DNA of 64,000 bases from Flavobacterium algicola (GTDB lineage Bacteria > Bacteroidota > Bacteroidia > Flavobacteriales > Flavobacteriaceae). Positions 35,529 through 44,353 of the stretch are shown here, piece by piece; position 1 is the stretch's first letter; every line of letters begins with the position of its first letter. A program made the position numbers and the translations under genes. The notes under the pieces are model-generated. The model was not told where the DNA came from. It searched no databases and saw only the letters and a list, made by a program, of their open reading frames with translations. The stretch covers positions 124,001-188,000 of the forward strand of contig NZ_JAJTUT010000004.1 of the NCBI RefSeq assembly GCF_022399565.1, read 5' to 3'.

Positions 35529-35545
35529 TATTGCGATTTGCAATA
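35529..35545. promoter_or_regulatory. Operator 2 of the HTH/nucleotidyltransferase operon
   Basis: Palindrome TATTGCGATTTGCAATA, 67 bp from operator 1. An overlapping palindrome ATCGCATATTGCGAT lies at 35523-35537. The promoter of the operon most likely lies between the two sites, so repressor bridging or blocking is plausible. Confidence 0.7.
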
Positions 35546-35724
35546 TAGCAGTATTTATTACTCAAATTTAGTGATTTTTACTATCACAAAGTAAATTGAG
35601 AAGTCTTCTTCTGCCAAACAACTCCACTTAACGACAACATATTAAAAAGCAACTGTTTCCAAATGATATTTGTTCCATACTCTGTAAAGTACAGGAACAA
35701 AGAACAATTTAAATTTTTCAAATC

Positions 35725-36027
35725 ATGAACAATCAAGTTAAAAAAGTAGTGTTGGTAGTGGTTGTACTATCAACAATTAGTGCAATGGCACAAGGAAATG
35801 GAAAAGCAGGAATTACGGAGGCGACCGAAATGGTTACCTCTTATTTTGATCCTGCTACAAAACTTATTTATGCTATTGGGGCAGTGGTGGGCCTCATTGG
35901 TGGGGTGAAGGTGTATAACAAGTTTAGTAGCGGAGATCCAGATACGAGCAAGACAGCGGCGAGTTGGTTTGGAGCTTGTATCTTTTTGATTGTTGCGGCA
36001 ACTGTTTTACGTTCGTTCTTCCTTTAG
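35725..36027 (+). CDS. traE: TraE-like protein (DUF4134), small membrane component
   Basis: A 100-residue protein with a cleavable signal peptide (VVLVVVVLSTISAMAQG) and two hydrophobic segments (LIYAIGAVVGLIGGVKVY and AASWFGACIFLIVAATVL). This size and layout is like VirB2 pilin subunits, and DUF4134 stands in the VirB2 position of Bacteroidota conjugation operons. It restarts the tra operon after the defence cargo. The pilin role is inferred. Confidence 0.88.
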   Translation: MNNQVKKVVLVVVVLSTISAMAQGNGKAGITEATEMVTSYFDPATKLIYAIGAVVGLIGGVKVYNKFSSGDPDTSKTAASWFGACIFLIVAATVLRSFFL

Positions 36028-36037
36028 TATTTTCGGT

Positions 36038-36370
36038 ATGAATACGTATAATATTAATAAAGGTATTGGAAGAACGGTGGAGTTCAAAGGACTGAAAGCG
36101 CAGTACCTATTCATCTTCGCAGGCGGTTTGCTCGGGATACTTATCCTGATAATGATCTTGTACATGACTGGAGTCAATTCTTATCTGTGTCTGTTTATAG
36201 GAATCGGTGGTGGATCGCTATTAGTATGGCAAACTTTTTCACTAAACAGAAAGTACGGCGAACATGGTTTGATGAAAGTGGGAGCGAACAAGCGTCATCC
36301 ACGATATATCATCTGTCGTATGCCTGTATATCGCTATTTTCAGTTGAATTCCAAAATGCATCAGCCATGA
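36038..36370 (+). CDS. traF: TraF-like protein (DUF4133), VirB3-like
   Basis: A 110-residue protein read from ATG 36038 (MNTYNINKGIGRTVEFKGLK), which is the usual DUF4133 start; the ORF is open slightly further upstream inside traE. Two adjacent membrane segments (YLFIFAGGLLGILILIMILY and LCLFIGIGGGSLLVWQTFSL) match the VirB3 hairpin. The stop overlaps the traG start as ATGA, and VirB3-VirB4 adjacency is standard. Inner-membrane part of the channel. Confidence 0.88.
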   Translation: MNTYNINKGIGRTVEFKGLKAQYLFIFAGGLLGILILIMILYMTGVNSYLCLFIGIGGGSLLVWQTFSLNRKYGEHGLMKVGANKRHPRYIICRMPVYRYFQLNSKMHQP

Positions 36371-38874
36371 GAAATAAATCAAAGGCGACTACACTGGAAA
36401 GTAAGTTTCCGTTGCTGGCAGTAGAAAATAATTGCATTATCTCCAAGGAACCTGATATCACCGCTTGTTTTCGAGTACAGCTACCAGAGCTTTTCACAGT
36501 AGCCTCTGCGGAATACGAAGCTATTCATTCTACTTGGCACAAGGCTATAAAAACCTTGCCTGATTATACGATGGTACACAAACAAGATTGGTACATTAAG
36601 GAAAATTATGCTCCTGATATAGCCAAAGATGGTTTGAGTTTTTTGGCAAAGTCCTACCAACAACATTTTAATGAGCGTCCGTTTCTGAACCATTATTGTT
36701 ATCTGTTCTTAACTAAAACGTCCAAAGAGCGTATGCGAATGCAAAGTAATTTTTCTTCGCTTTGCAAAGGGGTGCTTATCCCAAAAGAACTAAGAGATAA
36801 AGAAATCCTTTCTCGCTTTATGGAATCGGTGGCGCAATTTGAGCGAATTGTGAACGATTCCGATTTTATAAAACTGGAACGCTTAAGCGAAGAAGATATT
36901 ATTGGAACAACTAGCAAACAAGGATTATTGGAACAATACCTTAGTCTTTCGAGAGAGGAGGGAATTCCACTGCAGGATATCGCTTTGGGCGGAGAAGAAG
37001 TTCGCATAGGAAACAAAAGGCTTTGTCTGCACACCTTGTCTGATACCGATGATTTGCCTAGTTCAGTAGCAGCAGAAACCCGTTATGAAAAACTATCTAC
37101 CGATAGAAGTGACTGTCTTTTGTCTTTTGCTGCGCCAGTTGGATTATTGTTAAGCTGCAATCACATCTACAACCAATATCTTTTTTTAGATAACAGCGAA
37201 GACAACCTACGCAAGTTCGAAAAATCAGCAAGAAACATGCATTCCTTAGCTCGTTATAGCCGAGCCAATCAAATCAATAAGGAATGGATCGAACGCTATT
37301 TGAATGAAGCACACTCTTTTGGACATGCTTCTATTCGAGCGCACTTCAATGTAATGGCATGGTCAGATAATCCTGTGGAATTAAAACAACTAAAGAACGA
37401 CACCGGTAGTGCTTTGGCATTGATGGAATGCAAACCAAGGCACAACACTACAGATGTGGCGACGCTCTATTGGGCAGGAATGCCAGGCAATGCAGGAGAT
37501 TTTCCGAGTGAAGAAAGCTTTTATACGTTTATTGAACCTGCGCTTTGTTTCTTCACTGAAGAAACCAATTATAAAAGTTCACCTTCCCCTTTTGGAATCA
37601 AGATGGCCGACCGACTGACGGGGAAACCCATTCATTTGGATATTTCTGATTTGCCCATGAAGCGCGGTATTATCACGAACAGAAATAAATTCATACTTGG
37701 TCCATCCGGTTCAGGAAAGTCCTTTTTTACCAATCACATGGTCAGACAATATTATGAACAAGGTGCTCATGTGTTGCTAGTCGATACAGGAAATTCGTAT
37801 CAAGGATTGTGCGAACTGATCAAAGGAAAAACCAAAGGAGAAGATGGTGTTTATTTCACCTATACCGAAGACAATCCGATTGCCTTTAATCCTTTTTACA
37901 CCGACGATGGCATATTCGATATTGAAAAAAGAGAAAGCGTTAAGACTTTGATATTGACCTTATGGAAAAGGGATGATGAGCCACCAAGACGGTCCGAAGA
38001 AGTGGCACTTTCAAATGCAGTGAGTTGTTACATTGAACGAATCAAGCACACTGAAGAATTTCCTTCCTTCAATGGATTTTATGAATTTGCACAAGGAGAT
38101 TATAGACAGGTCTTAGAAGATAAAAAGGTACGAGAAAAAGACTTTGATATTGCCAACTTCTTAAATGTATTAGAACCCTACTACAAAGGAGGTGAATACG
38201 ATTATCTATTGAATTCCGAAAAACAACTTGATTTACTTTCTAAGCGATTTATTGTATTCGAAATAGATGCGATCAAGGATCATAAAATCCTTTTTCCAAT
38301 TGTGACTATCATCATTATGGAGGTTTTTATCAATAAGATGCGTCGCTTGAAGGGAGTACGAAAACTAATCCTGATTGAAGAAGCTTGGAAAGCGATTGCA
38401 AAAGAAGGGATGGCAGAGTACATCAAATACCTTTTTAAAACGGTTCGAAAGTTTTTTGGAGAAGCCATTGTTGTAACGCAAGAAGTAGATGATATTATCC
38501 AATCACCTATTGTAAAGGAAAGTATTATCAATAATTCGGATTGTAAAATACTACTGGATCAAAGGAAGTACATGAACAAATTTGATGATATCCAGGCCAT
38601 GCTTGGTCTGACTGAAAAAGAAAAAGCGCAAGTGCTGTCCATCAATATGAACAATGATCCCAAGCGACTTTACAAAGAAGTTTGGATTGGGTTAGGAGGT
38701 ACACATTCGGCAGTATATGCTACAGAAGTTAGTTTCGAGGAATATTTAGCCTATACCACTGAAGAAACAGAAAAGTTGGAAGTCATGCAACTGGCAAGTC
38801 AATTAGATGGAAATGTAGAACAGGCTATCAAGAGAATTGCCATTGAGAAAAAGGAAAAAGAAAACAATCAGTAA
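36367..38874 (+). CDS. traG: TraG conjugation ATPase (VirB4-like)
   Basis: An 835-residue ATPase that powers pilus and channel assembly. The start at 36367 (MRNKSKATTLESKFPLLAVE) overlaps traF by 4 bp; the open frame upstream lies inside traF and is not coding. Residues ~1-400 are the CagE/TrbE-VirB4 N-domain; Walker A is GPSGSGKSF at about 445-453, Walker B KLILIEEAWKAIAKEGM near 672, followed by VVTQEVDDI and CKILLDQRKY, both typical of VirB4. Length is normal for Bacteroidota TraG. Confidence 0.95.
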   Translation: MRNKSKATTLESKFPLLAVENNCIISKEPDITACFRVQLPELFTVASAEYEAIHSTWHKAIKTLPDYTMVHKQDWYIKENYAPDIAKDGLSFLAKSYQQHFNERPFLNHYCYLFLTKTSKERMRMQSNFSSLCKGVLIPKELRDKEILSRFMESVAQFERIVNDSDFIKLERLSEEDIIGTTSKQGLLEQYLSLSREEGIPLQDIALGGEEVRIGNKRLCLHTLSDTDDLPSSVAAETRYEKLSTDRSDCLLSFAAPVGLLLSCNHIYNQYLFLDNSEDNLRKFEKSARNMHSLARYSRANQINKEWIERYLNEAHSFGHASIRAHFNVMAWSDNPVELKQLKNDTGSALALMECKPRHNTTDVATLYWAGMPGNAGDFPSEESFYTFIEPALCFFTEETNYKSSPSPFGIKMADRLTGKPIHLDISDLPMKRGIITNRNKFILGPSGSGKSFFTNHMVRQYYEQGAHVLLVDTGNSYQGLCELIKGKTKGEDGVYFTYTEDNPIAFNPFYTDDGIFDIEKRESVKTLILTLWKRDDEPPRRSEEVALSNAVSCYIERIKHTEEFPSFNGFYEFAQGDYRQVLEDKKVREKDFDIANFLNVLEPYYKGGEYDYLLNSEKQLDLLSKRFIVFEIDAIKDHKILFPIVTIIIMEVFINKMRRLKGVRKLILIEEAWKAIAKEGMAEYIKYLFKTVRKFFGEAIVVTQEVDDIIQSPIVKESIINNSDCKILLDQRKYMNKFDDIQAMLGLTEKEKAQVLSINMNNDPKRLYKEVWIGLGGTHSAVYATEVSFEEYLAYTTEETEKLEVMQLASQLDGNVEQAIKRIAIEKKEKENNQ

Positions 38875-38895
38875 AAATTTTAAAAACGAATAGCA

Positions 38896-39528
38896 ATGAA
38901 AAATTTAAAAATTATGGTGTGCATGGTGTTTTTATTCGCTTTCATGCCGACTGTTAAAGCACAGTGGGTGGTCACAGATCCTACAAATTTGGCTCAAGGA
39001 ATTGTCAATTCAGCAAGACAGATTATACAGACTTCTACCACAGCGACCAACATGATTAACAACTTTAAAGAAGTTCAAAAAGTGTATAATCAAGGAAAAG
39101 AATATTATGATAAACTAAAGGCGGTAAACAACCTAGTAAAAGATGCTCGAAAAGTGCAACAGACTGTGTTACTTGTTGGTGATGTTTCTGAAATGTATGT
39201 AAACAATTTTGGAAAAATGTTGAATGATCCCAATTTCAATGAGCAGGAATTAACAGCTATTGCGAATGGGTATTCGATCTTACTCAACGAAAGCACAGAA
39301 CTTTTGAAAGAGTTAAAACAAATTGTAAACTCTTCCAGCTTGTCGCTCAATGATAAAGAACGAATGGACATTATTGACCAAGTGTATCTAAAAGTTAAAG
39401 AGTACCACAATTTGGTTCGTTATTTTACGAATAAAAATATATCGGTCAGTTACCTGCGAGCCAAAAAAGCCAATAACAGCCAAAGAGTGTTGGATCTATA
39501 CGGAACCGCTAACCAGAAATACTGGTAA
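38896..39528 (+). CDS. traI: TraI-like protein (DUF4141), VirB5-like
   Basis: A 210-residue exported helical protein: signal peptide (MKNLKIMVCMVFLFAFMPTV, cut after KAQ), then WVVTDPTNLAQGIVNSARQI and long helices (NMINNFKEVQKVYNQGKEYY). DUF4141 proteins occupy the VirB5 place of the operon and may sit at the pilus tip. It starts 21 bp after traG and is followed by traJ after 2 bp. The VirB5 analogy rests on position and fold type. Confidence 0.88.
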   Translation: MKNLKIMVCMVFLFAFMPTVKAQWVVTDPTNLAQGIVNSARQIIQTSTTATNMINNFKEVQKVYNQGKEYYDKLKAVNNLVKDARKVQQTVLLVGDVSEMYVNNFGKMLNDPNFNEQELTAIANGYSILLNESTELLKELKQIVNSSSLSLNDKERMDIIDQVYLKVKEYHNLVRYFTNKNISVSYLRAKKANNSQRVLDLYGTANQKYW

Positions 39529-39530
39529 TC

Positions 39531-40523
39531 ATGGAATTTAGTAATCTTCATGAAGTACTACGTTCGCTCTATGACGAGATGATGCCACTATCAGCAGATA
39601 TGGCAGCAGTTGCTAAAGGTTTGGCTGGATTGGGTGCCTTGTTTTATGTTGCATTAAAAGTCTGGCAAGCGCTGAGTAGTGCCGAACCGATAGACGTCTT
39701 CCCGTTACTTAGACCTTTTGCTTTGGGTATCTGTATTACATTTTTTCCAACAATTGTATTGGGAACACTTAACGGTGTATTGAGTCCAGTGGTTCAAGGA
39801 ACGCACAGCATATTAGAAAGTCAAGTTTTAGATTTGAATGCTTTACAACAGCAGAAAGACCTATTGGAGAGAGAAGCGATGCTTCGTAATCCTGAGACGG
39901 CCTATTTAGCATCGGATGAAGAATTTGATAAAAAGTTGGAGGAACTCGGATGGACACCTTCCGATTTGGCAACTATATCTGGGATGTATATCGAAAGAGA
40001 AATGTACGGAGTTAAGAAAATGATCCGTGACAGTTTTCGTGAATTTATAGAAGTTCTTTTTCAAGCGGCTGCATTAGTCATAGATACGATACGCACCTTC
40101 TTCTTAATAGTGCTTTCAATATTGGGGCCAATAGCATTTGCGATTTCAGTCTGGGATGGATTTCAGTCTACTTTGACGCAATGGTTGACTCGGTATATTA
40201 GTGTGTACCTCTGGTTACCCGTTTCAGATCTTTTTAGTGCGATGTTGTCCAAGATCCAATCCTTAATACTCCAAAAGGATATTGACAGTTTATCTGATCC
40301 CAATTTTATTCCCGATTCATCGAGTACTGTTTATATCATATTTATGATTATTGGCATCATAGGGTACTTTACCATACCTACGGTGACTGGATGGATTATT
40401 CAGGCTGGTGGCGCAGGAAATTTTGTTCGAAATATAAATCAAACAAGTACTAAAACCGGGAATATTGTTGGGGCAGGAACTACCACAATTGCAGGTACTA
40501 TTGGCGGTAAATTAATGAAATAA
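39531..40523 (+). CDS. traJ: TraJ inner-membrane channel protein (VirB6-like)
   Basis: A 330-residue polytopic membrane protein with about six hydrophobic segments, for example GLAGLGALFYVALKVWQAL, FALGICITFFPTIVLGTL, TFFLIVLSILGPIAFAISVW and YIIFMIIGIIGYFTIPTVTG. The central loop is charged and the C-terminus is Gly/Thr-rich (TGNIVGAGTTTIAGTIGG). This is the conserved TraJ of Bacteroidota elements, expected to form part of the DNA channel in the inner membrane. Confidence 0.92.
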   Translation: MEFSNLHEVLRSLYDEMMPLSADMAAVAKGLAGLGALFYVALKVWQALSSAEPIDVFPLLRPFALGICITFFPTIVLGTLNGVLSPVVQGTHSILESQVLDLNALQQQKDLLEREAMLRNPETAYLASDEEFDKKLEELGWTPSDLATISGMYIEREMYGVKKMIRDSFREFIEVLFQAAALVIDTIRTFFLIVLSILGPIAFAISVWDGFQSTLTQWLTRYISVYLWLPVSDLFSAMLSKIQSLILQKDIDSLSDPNFIPDSSSTVYIIFMIIGIIGYFTIPTVTGWIIQAGGAGNFVRNINQTSTKTGNIVGAGTTTIAGTIGGKLMK

Positions 40524-40543
40524 AAATTTAAAACTAAGATGAA

Positions 40544-41167
40544 ATGGAATTTAAAACTTTAAGAAACATCGAAAACAGTTTCAGTCAAATTAGGCTTTAC
40601 GCTCTTGTGTTTGCAGTACTGTGTGTGGGAATATCGGGTTATGCTGTTTGGGAATCTTACCGGTTCGCTGAATTGCAACGTCAGAAGGTCTATGTATTAG
40701 ACAACGGAAAATCGCTAATGTTGGCTCTTGCTCAGGATGCTTCGATCAATCGACCTGTAGAGGCTCGTGAGCATGTTCGTCGGTTTCACGAGCTTTTCTT
40801 TACACTAGCTCCAGATAAAAAAGCCATTGACAATAACATGAAAAGAGCATTCAATCTTGCTGATAAAAGTGCTTTTGATTATTACAAAGACTTAGCAGAA
40901 AAAGGATATTATAATAGGATCATTTCAGGAAATGTCCAACAACGACTTGAAGTGGATAGTGTGGTATGTGATTTTGAAACCTATCCTTATGCTGTAAAAA
41001 CGTACTCTAAGCAGTTCATCATTCGATCCAGTAATATAACAAAAAGGAATCTTGTCACTTCTTGCTACCTAGTTAATTCCGTTCGTTCAGATAACAATCC
41101 ACAAGGATTTAATATAGAGAAGTTTACGGTTTTAGAAAATAAGGATCTAGAAATTATAGAACGCTAA
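40544..41167 (+). CDS. traK: TraK inner-membrane protein (VirB8-like)
   Basis: A 207-residue bitopic protein: short cytoplasmic N-terminus (EFKTLRNIENSFSQIRLYA), one membrane segment (LVFAVLCVGISGYAVWESY) and a periplasmic domain with AREHVRRFHELFFTLAPDK and a final IIRSSNITKRNLVTSCYLVN sheet. The pattern is that of VirB8/TraK assembly factors. It follows traJ by 20 bp and precedes the short traL gene. Confidence 0.92.
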   Translation: MEFKTLRNIENSFSQIRLYALVFAVLCVGISGYAVWESYRFAELQRQKVYVLDNGKSLMLALAQDASINRPVEAREHVRRFHELFFTLAPDKKAIDNNMKRAFNLADKSAFDYYKDLAEKGYYNRIISGNVQQRLEVDSVVCDFETYPYAVKTYSKQFIIRSSNITKRNLVTSCYLVNSVRSDNNPQGFNIEKFTVLENKDLEIIER

Positions 41168-41178
41168 AAATTGTAACA

Positions 41179-41334
41179 ATGAAGGAGATTCGAACAAATA
41201 TTAACCTATGGATCAACGAAGTTGAGGTGAAATGGAGGATGCTTCCATTGCAGAAGCAGTATAAATACATCATGATTTGTTTTGCCGCCTACCTAATAAT
41301 CAGTATAGGTGGTATTCTTAGCAGTTTGTATTAG
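41179..41334 (+). CDS. traL: TraL-like small membrane protein (DUF3989)
   Basis: A 51-residue protein (starts MKEIRTNINLWINEVEVKWR, ends ISIGGILSSLY) with one membrane segment, YIMICFAAYLIISIGGIL. It is too short for many ORF callers but has its own AAC-AATG start 11 bp behind traK and lies exactly in the traL position between traK and traM. DUF3989 members have this size and layout. The function in conjugation is unknown; it probably stabilises the inner-membrane complex. Confidence 0.8.
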   Translation: MKEIRTNINLWINEVEVKWRMLPLQKQYKYIMICFAAYLIISIGGILSSLY

Positions 41335-41393
41335 TTTCTGTAGCACTCAATCCCTAGAGGGATCATTAGTACTAATTGAAAAAAAGAAAAGAC

Positions 41394-42653
41394 ATGAAAG
41401 AAAATGAAAATAAGAAAAGTGCGGTCTACGTTACAGATGGCAGTATAAATACATCTCCTGATGAGCTGGCAGTGTGTAAGGAGAGTAAAGCCGAAAAAAT
41501 TAAAAAGCCAATCATCTTTGGATTGATGGCGATAGTATTTTTTGGCTGTATGTATTTGATTTTTAAACCAGCAGAAAATATAAAAAATATTGAGATTCTA
41601 GGACTTAACGACTCTGTTCCTCAGGCTACAACTATTGGTTTAGAAAATGACAAACAAAAAGCCTATGAACAGGAATTATTAGAACAGAAAAATCAAGAAA
41701 AACAAAACGCCCTGACATCGCTATCGGATTACTGGAATGAAGGGAGTGCAGAAAAATCTTTGCAAGATGTTCCTGAAAAAGAAGCGAATACTAACGCCTC
41801 TTTAAATAGTTATCGTAATGCACAAAACACATTGGGCAGTTTCTATAGTAAAGATAAATCTGAAACACAGGAATTACGCAAACAACTAGAGGAGCTAAAA
41901 GAAGAATTGGCAAAAAAGGAAGAACCTCCAACTAATGTTGTAGATCATCAGTTGGAGTTAATGGAGAAATCGTATCAGATGGCGGCTAAATATTTGCCGA
42001 TCAATTCAGCATCGCCTGAAAGCAAGGCAAATGTTACTTCTTCACCACCAAAAGAAGCCTTTGTTTCGATAATTCCAGAAAGTCGAAATGTCGTTTCTAA
42101 CCTTAAGCAAAGCGTTGAGGAGCATCTCATAGTAGCGGTTAGCAATAGTACATTCACCAGTGCTGATCAGCAACATCAAACAAAGAATAGTATTCGTGCT
42201 GTTGTTCAAGAAACACAACTCGTCTCCGAAGAAACCAGTGTTAGCCTACGTTTATTGGAACCCGCAAGGATACAGAACAAAACGATCCCAATCGGAACTG
42301 TAGTAACTGCAAATTCGAAGTTTCAGCAAGGTAGGCTACAACTGAAGATTAGTTCTATTGAGTTGGAGGGAAATATTCTCCCCATTGAGCTCACAATCTA
42401 TGGTTTGGACGGACAACAAGGATTGGCAGTGCCTTATTCTCCAGAACGTACCGCTATGACCGACATGGCAGCAAATATGGGACAAACTTCTGGCAGTAGT
42501 GTCATGTTGTCCACTTCTGCTGGACAACAGATCGCAGGGGATTTAAGCCGAGGATTAGTACAAGGTGTATCAAATTATTTCTCAAAAAAAATTAAGACTC
42601 CAAAAGTTACCCTAAAAGCAGGACTGCAAGTGCTGCTAGTATCAAAAAAATAA
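41394..42653 (+). CDS. traM: TraM protein (VirB10-like)
   Basis: A 419-residue protein read from ATG 41394 (MKENENKKSAVYVTDGSINT); an upstream in-frame TTG at 41376 is a weaker start. One membrane segment near residue 40 (PIIFGLMAIVFFGCMYLIF) is followed by a Gln/Glu-rich periplasmic linker and a C-terminal domain (RLLEPARIQNKTIPIGTVVT, then NILPIELTIYGLDGQQGLAV) that matches the TraM/VirB10 beta-barrel family. It should span the periplasm and connect the inner- and outer-membrane parts. Its linker is rich in charged repeats, normal for the family. Confidence 0.9.
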   Translation: MKENENKKSAVYVTDGSINTSPDELAVCKESKAEKIKKPIIFGLMAIVFFGCMYLIFKPAENIKNIEILGLNDSVPQATTIGLENDKQKAYEQELLEQKNQEKQNALTSLSDYWNEGSAEKSLQDVPEKEANTNASLNSYRNAQNTLGSFYSKDKSETQELRKQLEELKEELAKKEEPPTNVVDHQLELMEKSYQMAAKYLPINSASPESKANVTSSPPKEAFVSIIPESRNVVSNLKQSVEEHLIVAVSNSTFTSADQQHQTKNSIRAVVQETQLVSEETSVSLRLLEPARIQNKTIPIGTVVTANSKFQQGRLQLKISSIELEGNILPIELTIYGLDGQQGLAVPYSPERTAMTDMAANMGQTSGSSVMLSTSAGQQIAGDLSRGLVQGVSNYFSKKIKTPKVTLKAGLQVLLVSKK

Positions 42654-42678
42654 TTGTTCAAAAAATAAATGGTATAAA

Positions 42679-43590
42679 ATGAAAACAGCTGTAAAAAATA
42701 CATTGATGATCCTGATTTTAATGTTAGGATGCACATCAATTACGCACGGGCAAAATGCCCTATGCTTGAGTCACAAGGAGAACTTAAGTGTAATAGAACC
42801 ATACGATATAGAAGTAACATTCGATAAAACTACGCATCTATTATTTCCCTCTGGTATTCGTTACGTAGATTTAGGTAGTACTAATTTGGTTGCCAGTAAG
42901 GCTGAGGATGCTGGTAATGTTTTGCGAGTAAAGGCATCTGTTCAGGATTTTGAACAAGAAACCAATTTTTCAGTAATTACGGAAGACGGAAATTTCTATA
43001 GTTTTAATGTCTCCTACAATTCATATCCTAGGGTTACAAATTACAGTTTAACTAAAACTGTTATAAGTGATCGTGGATGGAGCTCAAAACCAATTTTGTT
43101 TAAAGAACTTGGTACGAATTCGCCCAACATGGTCGACGAATTAATGGAGGAGATTTATAAGCAAAACAAGCACTTTATAAAACAAATTGGCACCAGAAAA
43201 TTTGGAATAGAATTTTTATTAAAAGGTATTTATATTAACGATGACAAATTTTATTTTCATACACAAATTAAGAATTTAAGCTTCGTTTCATTTCCAATTG
43301 ATTTCGTCAATTTTAAAGTGGTAGATAAAAAGAAAGCGAAACGAACAGTTGTACAGGAAGTAATTAAATATCCAATAAGAGTCTATAGCGCTATCGATGA
43401 GGTAGAAGGAAAAACGGTTTCTAGAAATGTCTTTGTTTTAGATCAATTTACGATCGCTGATGGCAAAGTACTTCGCATAGAACTCCATGAAAAAAATGGT
43501 AGTCGATTGCAAGTTTTGGAGATCAAAAACAGCCACTTACTTAAATCCAAGTTAGTTAAGAAGCAACATACAAAGGAAGATTTAGAGTAA
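42679..43590 (+). CDS. traN: TraN protein (DUF4138, VirB9-like)
   Basis: A 303-residue exported protein with a lipobox-like N-terminus (LILMLGCTSITHG, Cys15-16 region) and a beta-rich body: PYDIEVTFDKTTHLLFPSGI, RYVDLGSTNLVASKAED, then GIEFLLKGIYINDDKFYFH. This is the conserved TraN of Bacteroidota elements, which takes the VirB9 role of an outer-membrane-proximal core subunit. A strong terminator follows 19 bp later, so it ends this operon; traO, traP and traQ do not follow. Confidence 0.9.
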   Translation: MKTAVKNTLMILILMLGCTSITHGQNALCLSHKENLSVIEPYDIEVTFDKTTHLLFPSGIRYVDLGSTNLVASKAEDAGNVLRVKASVQDFEQETNFSVITEDGNFYSFNVSYNSYPRVTNYSLTKTVISDRGWSSKPILFKELGTNSPNMVDELMEEIYKQNKHFIKQIGTRKFGIEFLLKGIYINDDKFYFHTQIKNLSFVSFPIDFVNFKVVDKKKAKRTVVQEVIKYPIRVYSAIDEVEGKTVSRNVFVLDQFTIADGKVLRIELHEKNGSRLQVLEIKNSHLLKSKLVKKQHTKEDLE

Positions 43591-43608
43591 TGATCAAAAT
43601 TAAATAGC

Positions 43609-43654
43609 AAGTGATTGCTTTACTGAATCAAGTAAAGCAATCACTTTGATTTTT
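43609..43654 (+). terminator. Terminator of the tra operon
   Basis: Perfect 16-bp stem AAGTGATTGCTTTACT / AGTAAAGCAATCACTT with a 6-base loop, followed by GATTTTTG. It is the strongest hairpin-plus-T signal in the element. Confidence 0.85.
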
Positions 43655-43758
43655 GTTATCATAAATAAATAGGGTAACTACTTTTAAATGAGTAGCTTGT
43701 TTTTATTTTGTTGCTTTTTTTTGTAAATTTATCACGTGAAATTTATAAATATTTGATT

Positions 43759-44034
43759 ATGAATCCTGCATTGTTTTTAGGTATAATTGCTCTAATTATA
43801 GGTGTAAGTCTTCGATATTGGATCAATAGACGAAAGTTTTATAGACGGAGTCCAATGGGAGTAGAGGGCTTTTCGAGTTTTGAAAAATCAGTAGTAATAA
43901 CATTCTTTGAAAGAGTGACCAAATGGATTTCCATTGGATTTATTATTTTTGGATTACTTATGTTATGGAGTTATTCAAGAAAGAAGTCAAGCGAAAAGAA
44001 ACCAATTCAAATCAAAGTTGAAAATGTGAAATAA
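43759..44034 (+). CDS. Small membrane protein of unknown function
   Basis: A 91-residue protein from ATG 43759 (MNPALFLGIIALIIGVSLRYW). Two membrane segments, LFLGIIALIIGVSLRYW and ISIGFIIFGLLMLWSYS, flank a basic loop (RRKFYRRSPMGVEGFSSFEK); the tail is lysine-rich. The upstream ATG-less extension to 43708 is unlikely to be translated. It is not a recognised tra gene. It lies alone between the traN terminator and DUF932, so it could be an element accessory protein. Confidence 0.55.
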   Translation: MNPALFLGIIALIIGVSLRYWINRRKFYRRSPMGVEGFSSFEKSVVITFFERVTKWISIGFIIFGLLMLWSYSRKKSSEKKPIQIKVENVK

Positions 44035-44052
44035 TGTGGCGGCATTCTTTTG

Positions 44053-44254
44053 CTTCTTTTCTTTTGACGCTGTTGTGGAAAGAAAAGAAGGCGGAAATAA
44101 GTAATAGGATGAAGAATATCCTATCATTTAACGCGAACCTTTTCAGGAAAAATAGAAGGAAGCGTTGCGTACTGATTACTTTTTTCTGAAGTGGTTCAAC
44201 CCACTTCTTCAAAAAGACTTTTCCGACCATTTGGAAGGGAAGGTCTTTTTGAAG
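44053..44254. other. Two inverted repeats in an intergenic region
   Basis: First: CTTCTTTTCTTT (44053-44064) with AAAGAAAAGAAG (44079-44090), a 12-bp perfect stem. Second: CTTCAAAAAGAC (44207-44218) with GTCTTTTTGAAG (44243-44254), also perfect. They lie between convergent genes at 44034 and 44354 and are probably terminator or structural elements. No gene in 44035-44353. Confidence 0.5.
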
Positions 44255-44302
44255 TTCAAGATTTCAAGATATGTATTCCGTAAAACAAAAAAAGGATACT
44301 AA

Positions 44303-44339
44303 TAAAAATAGACGGCCACTATCAAAGTGGGCCGTCTAT
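44303..44339 (-). terminator. Terminator after the DUF932 gene
   Basis: On the minus strand a stem ATAGACGGCC / GGCCGTCTAT is followed by TTTTTATT. It lies 15 bp downstream of the DUF932 stop codon. Confidence 0.8.
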
Positions 44340-44353
44340 AGTTTTTAAAAAGA

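Noticed and set aside
44053..44254. CRISPR-like or repeat array
   Set aside because: Two different simple inverted repeats, no regular spacing or repeated unit; terminator-type structures fit better. No CRISPR array was seen anywhere in the window.
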